Source of the DNA: Rheinheimera sp.
GTDB taxonomy: Bacteria > Pseudomonadota > Gammaproteobacteria > Enterobacterales > Alteromonadaceae
NCBI RefSeq assembly: GCF_020217005.1
Contig: NZ_JAIWOI010000223.1
Location: 1-10,000 of the forward strand
Length of the DNA stretch: 10,000 bases
Direction of reading: 5' to 3'
In this document: piece after piece, positions 5,017 to 10,000 of the stretch
Numbering within the stretch: the stretch's first letter is position 1
Layout of the letters: each line of letters begins with the position of its first letter
Program-made: the position numbers and the translations under genes
Notes under the pieces: generated by a model
Seen by the model: the letters and a program-made list of their open reading frames with translations, nothing else
Told to the model about the DNA's origin: nothing
Databases searched by the model: none

Positions 5017-6528
5017 TTAAGCGGGTTGAATTCCCTGGCTAAACCTCAACAACTGTTCCGGGTCGTAACGCCTTTTCAACTGCTGCAGTTTTTCATAATG
5101 AGCACCATAATAAGCCGCAGACCAGTTTTTAATCAAAGCGTCTGTGTAATTTAAATAAGCACCCCCCGTACTGTAGGGTTGCATCACAGTTCGCATCTGG
5201 TTTACCCAAAAAGCGGCGCGTTTAAGTTCAGCCTCCGGACTGCCAACAGGCCGGCTGACCAGATACTGAGCACTAAAAAGCGCATTTCTGTGGGCAAAAG
5301 CAGTGTGATCGGCAGACACAGAGCTGATCGCGCCCCCCATCAGGGTTAATAAAATACCGCCGGACAAACCTTGTTGCTGGCGTTGCTGTACTTGTGTCAA
5401 TAAAGCTTCTAATCCGGCTCTGCTGATGGCTTTATTAAAAAAATCTGAGCTGCCCGCCATAGCCACACGTTTCAATTTGGCTTGCTCTGATTGGTGCGGC
5501 AATTTGCACTCTGGCATCTCCAAACCCGCACAATCTGTCAGCATGTATTCGCGGTAATTATGCAACACCACATCTTGCTCTACAGGTTGCAGCGGCAATC
5601 GTCTTAACCAGTTAACCCATTGCTGCTGCAGCAGTTTTATCTGGCCTATACTGATCACCCTTATTTGCAACTGGGGTTCATGGCCTTGCTGACCACTCCA
5701 CCAGATAGCAGCCTGAGACCATAAAGCCTCAGGCAACTGACGGCTCCAGTGTTGCCATAAGTTCAGCACAGGCAAAGCGTCTTTTAAGGCAAAATAAGCA
5801 TGACAACTCAAGATATCGCTGGTTGCAAAAGTCTGGAATTTAAAGCGGGTGACTATGCCAAACTGACCACCACCACCCCCTCTTAAGCCCCAGAATAAAT
5901 CCGAATTTTGCTGCTCATTACAACGCAAAACCTCTCCATCTACTGTCACAACTTCAGCTTCCAGCAAGGCGTCGCAGGTTAGTCCATACAAACGGTCAGC
6001 AATACCAAAACCCCCGCCCTGAGTTAAACCGGCAATACCTACGCCAACACAACTCCCCCCCGGAATGGAACGGCCTTTTTGACTTAACTGATCATAAATA
6101 TCGCCCAGCTTAGCGCCAGCTTCTATCCAGGCAGTATCCTCTTCCGGCTCCAGCTGAATATCCGCCATTAAAGCTAAATCCAGCAAAATGCCTTTGGTGC
6201 TGGAATAACCGGCATAGTTATGACCGCCACTGCGACCTGTGATTGGCAATTGAAACCAGCGGGCAAAAGCTAAAATTTGCTGCACATCGGAAGTATTGGC
6301 ACAACGGGCTATCACAGCTGGAATAATGTTGTCGTAACGGGAGTTGGCTGCTTTATAAAACCGACTAAAACCAGCATCTGCGGGGAACAATAATTGACCG
6401 GAAAAATCAGTTTTGAGCTGCTGCCAGTCGCTGCTTTCAGGCAAAGAGTGGGCAGGACTGAACTGGCAGCCGGATACCGCAGCTAACGCAGCAGCACTGC
6501 TTAAAGTTAAAAAATGACGTCTGTCCAA
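5017..6528 (-). CDS. Tat-exported FAD-linked oxidase (berberine-bridge/oligosaccharide-oxidase type), probable lipoprotein
   Basis: A 503-residue flavoprotein. The N-terminus MDRRHFLTLS carries a twin-arginine motif, followed by a hydrophobic stretch and a lipobox-like VSGC (Cys21), predicting export folded through Tat and lipid anchoring. The FAD_binding_4 (PCMH) fold covers about 65-235, with GRSGGHNYAGYS (His103) and PGGSCVGVGIAG (Cys160). These are the two positions that carry bicovalent FAD in berberine bridge enzyme and glucooligosaccharide oxidase. The C-terminus (about 458-503) is a BBE domain: YLNYTD, YYGAHYEKLQQLK, YDPE and FSQGIQP. Such enzymes oxidise sugars to lactones, alcohols or alkaloids with oxygen as acceptor. 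The start codon is TTG: an in-frame TGA lies five codons upstream, no ATG fits, and only this start keeps the RR motif. No good Shine-Dalgarno is visible. A lactonase-family gene follows after 19 bases. Confidence 0.87.
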   Translation of the reverse strand: MDRRHFLTLSSAAALAAVSGCQFSPAHSLPESSDWQQLKTDFSGQLLFPADAGFSRFYKAANSRYDNIIPAVIARCANTSDVQQILAFARWFQLPITGRSGGHNYAGYSSTKGILLDLALMADIQLEPEEDTAWIEAGAKLGDIYDQLSQKGRSIPGGSCVGVGIAGLTQGGGFGIADRLYGLTCDALLEAEVVTVDGEVLRCNEQQNSDLFWGLRGGGGGQFGIVTRFKFQTFATSDILSCHAYFALKDALPVLNLWQHWSRQLPEALWSQAAIWWSGQQGHEPQLQIRVISIGQIKLLQQQWVNWLRRLPLQPVEQDVVLHNYREYMLTDCAGLEMPECKLPHQSEQAKLKRVAMAGSSDFFNKAISRAGLEALLTQVQQRQQQGLSGGILLTLMGGAISSVSADHTAFAHRNALFSAQYLVSRPVGSPEAELKRAAFWVNQMRTVMQPYSTGGAYLNYTDALIKNWSAAYYGAHYEKLQQLKRRYDPEQLLRFSQGIQPA

Positions 6529-6644
6529 AGTGAAGTCTTTTCAAAATAACAACCGCAGGCAAAGTAGCATAAATTGGCTGAATTCGGCTCGATTTTTATA
6601 GCCCAGTCCCTCTCCTACTCTGCGCAAACCAAACCAATTTCCCC

Positions 6645-6673
6645 TTGCCGCCTGAAAAAAAGCTGTTTATGCT
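6645..6673 (+). promoter_or_regulatory. Sigma-70-like promoter of the thiamine operon
   Basis: TTGCCG (6645-6650) and TATGCT (6668-6673) are separated by 17 bases. Transcription would begin near 6680, a few bases before the first stem of the TPP riboswitch, which is where it is expected. The location makes this call stronger than the box scores alone. Confidence 0.6.
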
Positions 6674-6685
6674 GGCCACACTTAG

Positions 6686-6784
6686 CTTGTCGGAGTGCTG
6701 CACAAACCTGGTTTGTCAGCTGAGACCGCCCCTGGGCGGAATCCGTGGAACCTGAACAGGATAATACCTGCGGAGGGAAACAAG
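6686..6784 (+). promoter_or_regulatory. TPP riboswitch (THI element)
   Basis: All parts of the thiamine-pyrophosphate aptamer can be traced. P1 is CTTGT (6686-6690) with ACAAG (6780-6784). P2 is CGGA (6691-6694) with TCCG. P3 is GCTG..ACAAAC paired with GTTTGT..AGC. It is followed by the invariant CTGAGA (6720-6725) that binds the pyrimidine, an extra hairpin CCGCCC/GGGCGG (variable P3a), and the P4/P5 arm with GAACCTGA, CAGGATAATACCTG and GCGGAGGGA. It controls the thiC-thiO-thiS operon, shutting it down when thiamine pyrophosphate is plentiful. The stretch from 6785 to 6911 before thiC shows only small hairpins, such as GGCGG/CCGTC and CATC/GATG. It has no hairpin with a T run and no obvious CTCCGG partner for the thiC ribosome binding site, so the expression platform is not evident; Rho-dependent termination or translational control is possible. 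Confidence 0.95.
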
Positions 6785-6884
6785 AGCGCACACAGTGGCG
6801 GTGATCCGTCTGCCTGTTGGCGCACTCATTCGGCTCATCTGTTGATGGCTGTCCACGCTTTTCCCAAGCTCTGTTGAAAATTAA

Positions 6885-9920
<3,036 letters not shown>

Positions 9921-9928
<8 letters not shown>

Positions 9929-10000
9929 GCATATGAAAATAGAGCTAAGCATCTGGTTAAATGGCAAAAAAGAAAGCTTAAATTCCAGCCAGTTAAGCGA
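9921..10000 (+). CDS. thiS: Sulfur-carrier protein ThiS, N-terminal part
   Basis: The first 26 codons of a gene cut by the right edge. It starts with ATG inside the end of thiO (8-base overlap) and has AGGAG (9909-9913) seven bases upstream; an in-frame ATG at 9933 is an alternative start. The readable part contains MKIELSIWLNGKKESLN, the short beta-strand, NG turn and second strand that open the ubiquitin-like ThiS fold. ThiS carries the thiocarboxylate sulfur for thiazole formation by ThiG. The diagnostic C-terminal Gly-Gly lies outside the window, so the call rests on the N-terminus and on the operon order thiC-thiO-thiS. Confidence 0.8.

Noticed and set aside
6595..6628. Minus-strand promoter for the flavoprotein using TATAAA at 6600-6595
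   Set aside because: The -10 is attractive, but the nearest -35-like TTTGCG is 22 bases away. The true promoter of the oxidase operon could not be located.
6695..6877. Plus-strand open frame of 60 codons before thiC
   Set aside because: It lies inside the TPP aptamer, whose conserved RNA elements explain the sequence fully.

Overview
The window looks like a chromosomal segment of an aerobic gammaproteobacterium of moderate GC content. The gene set (a CioAB-type bd oxidase, a PACE efflux protein, and thiC-thiO-thiS under a TPP riboswitch) and the Gln/Leu-rich protein style suggest the Rheinheimera/Alishewanella/Alteromonadales neighbourhood. This placement is inference from gene content; no 16S or marker gene is present.

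Layout on the plus strand, left part: the 3' end of a cytochrome bd oxidase subunit II gene (1-669) overlaps a 38-residue single-helix membrane protein (669-785) that resembles the DUF2474 small subunits of cyanide-insensitive oxidases. After an AT-rich hairpin, a dyad and a good sigma-70-like promoter comes a small secreted protein of unknown function (971-1288), then a two-CBS-domain protein (1393-1953) and a strong terminator. Positions 1954-2449 hold no gene. They contain that terminator, a tandem array of a 77-bp repeat (2071-2309), and a likely promoter for a 90-residue unknown protein (2450-2722), which has its own terminator. A divergent PACE-type efflux protein (2849-3286) is followed by an AraC-type regulator (3385-4101).

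Minus strand, middle part (6528 down to 4149): a probable two-gene operon. The first gene encodes a Tat-exported, lipid-anchored flavoprotein oxidase of the berberine-bridge/oligosaccharide-oxidase family, with predicted bicovalent FAD. The second encodes a secreted SMP-30/gluconolactonase-type beta-propeller. Together they could oxidise a sugar-like substrate to a lactone and then hydrolyse it outside the cytoplasm.

Plus strand, right part: a sigma-70-like promoter, a complete TPP riboswitch (6686-6784), then thiC, thiO and the start of thiS, each overlapping the next by a few bases. This is the aerobic (glycine oxidase) version of thiamine biosynthesis, under thiamine-pyrophosphate control. 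The operon runs off the right edge, where thiG would be expected.

The least explained parts are the 77-bp repeat array with its anti-Shine-Dalgarno-like motifs, the secreted protein/CBS pair, and the exported oxidase-lactonase pair. I see no clearly new multi-gene defence or mobile system.
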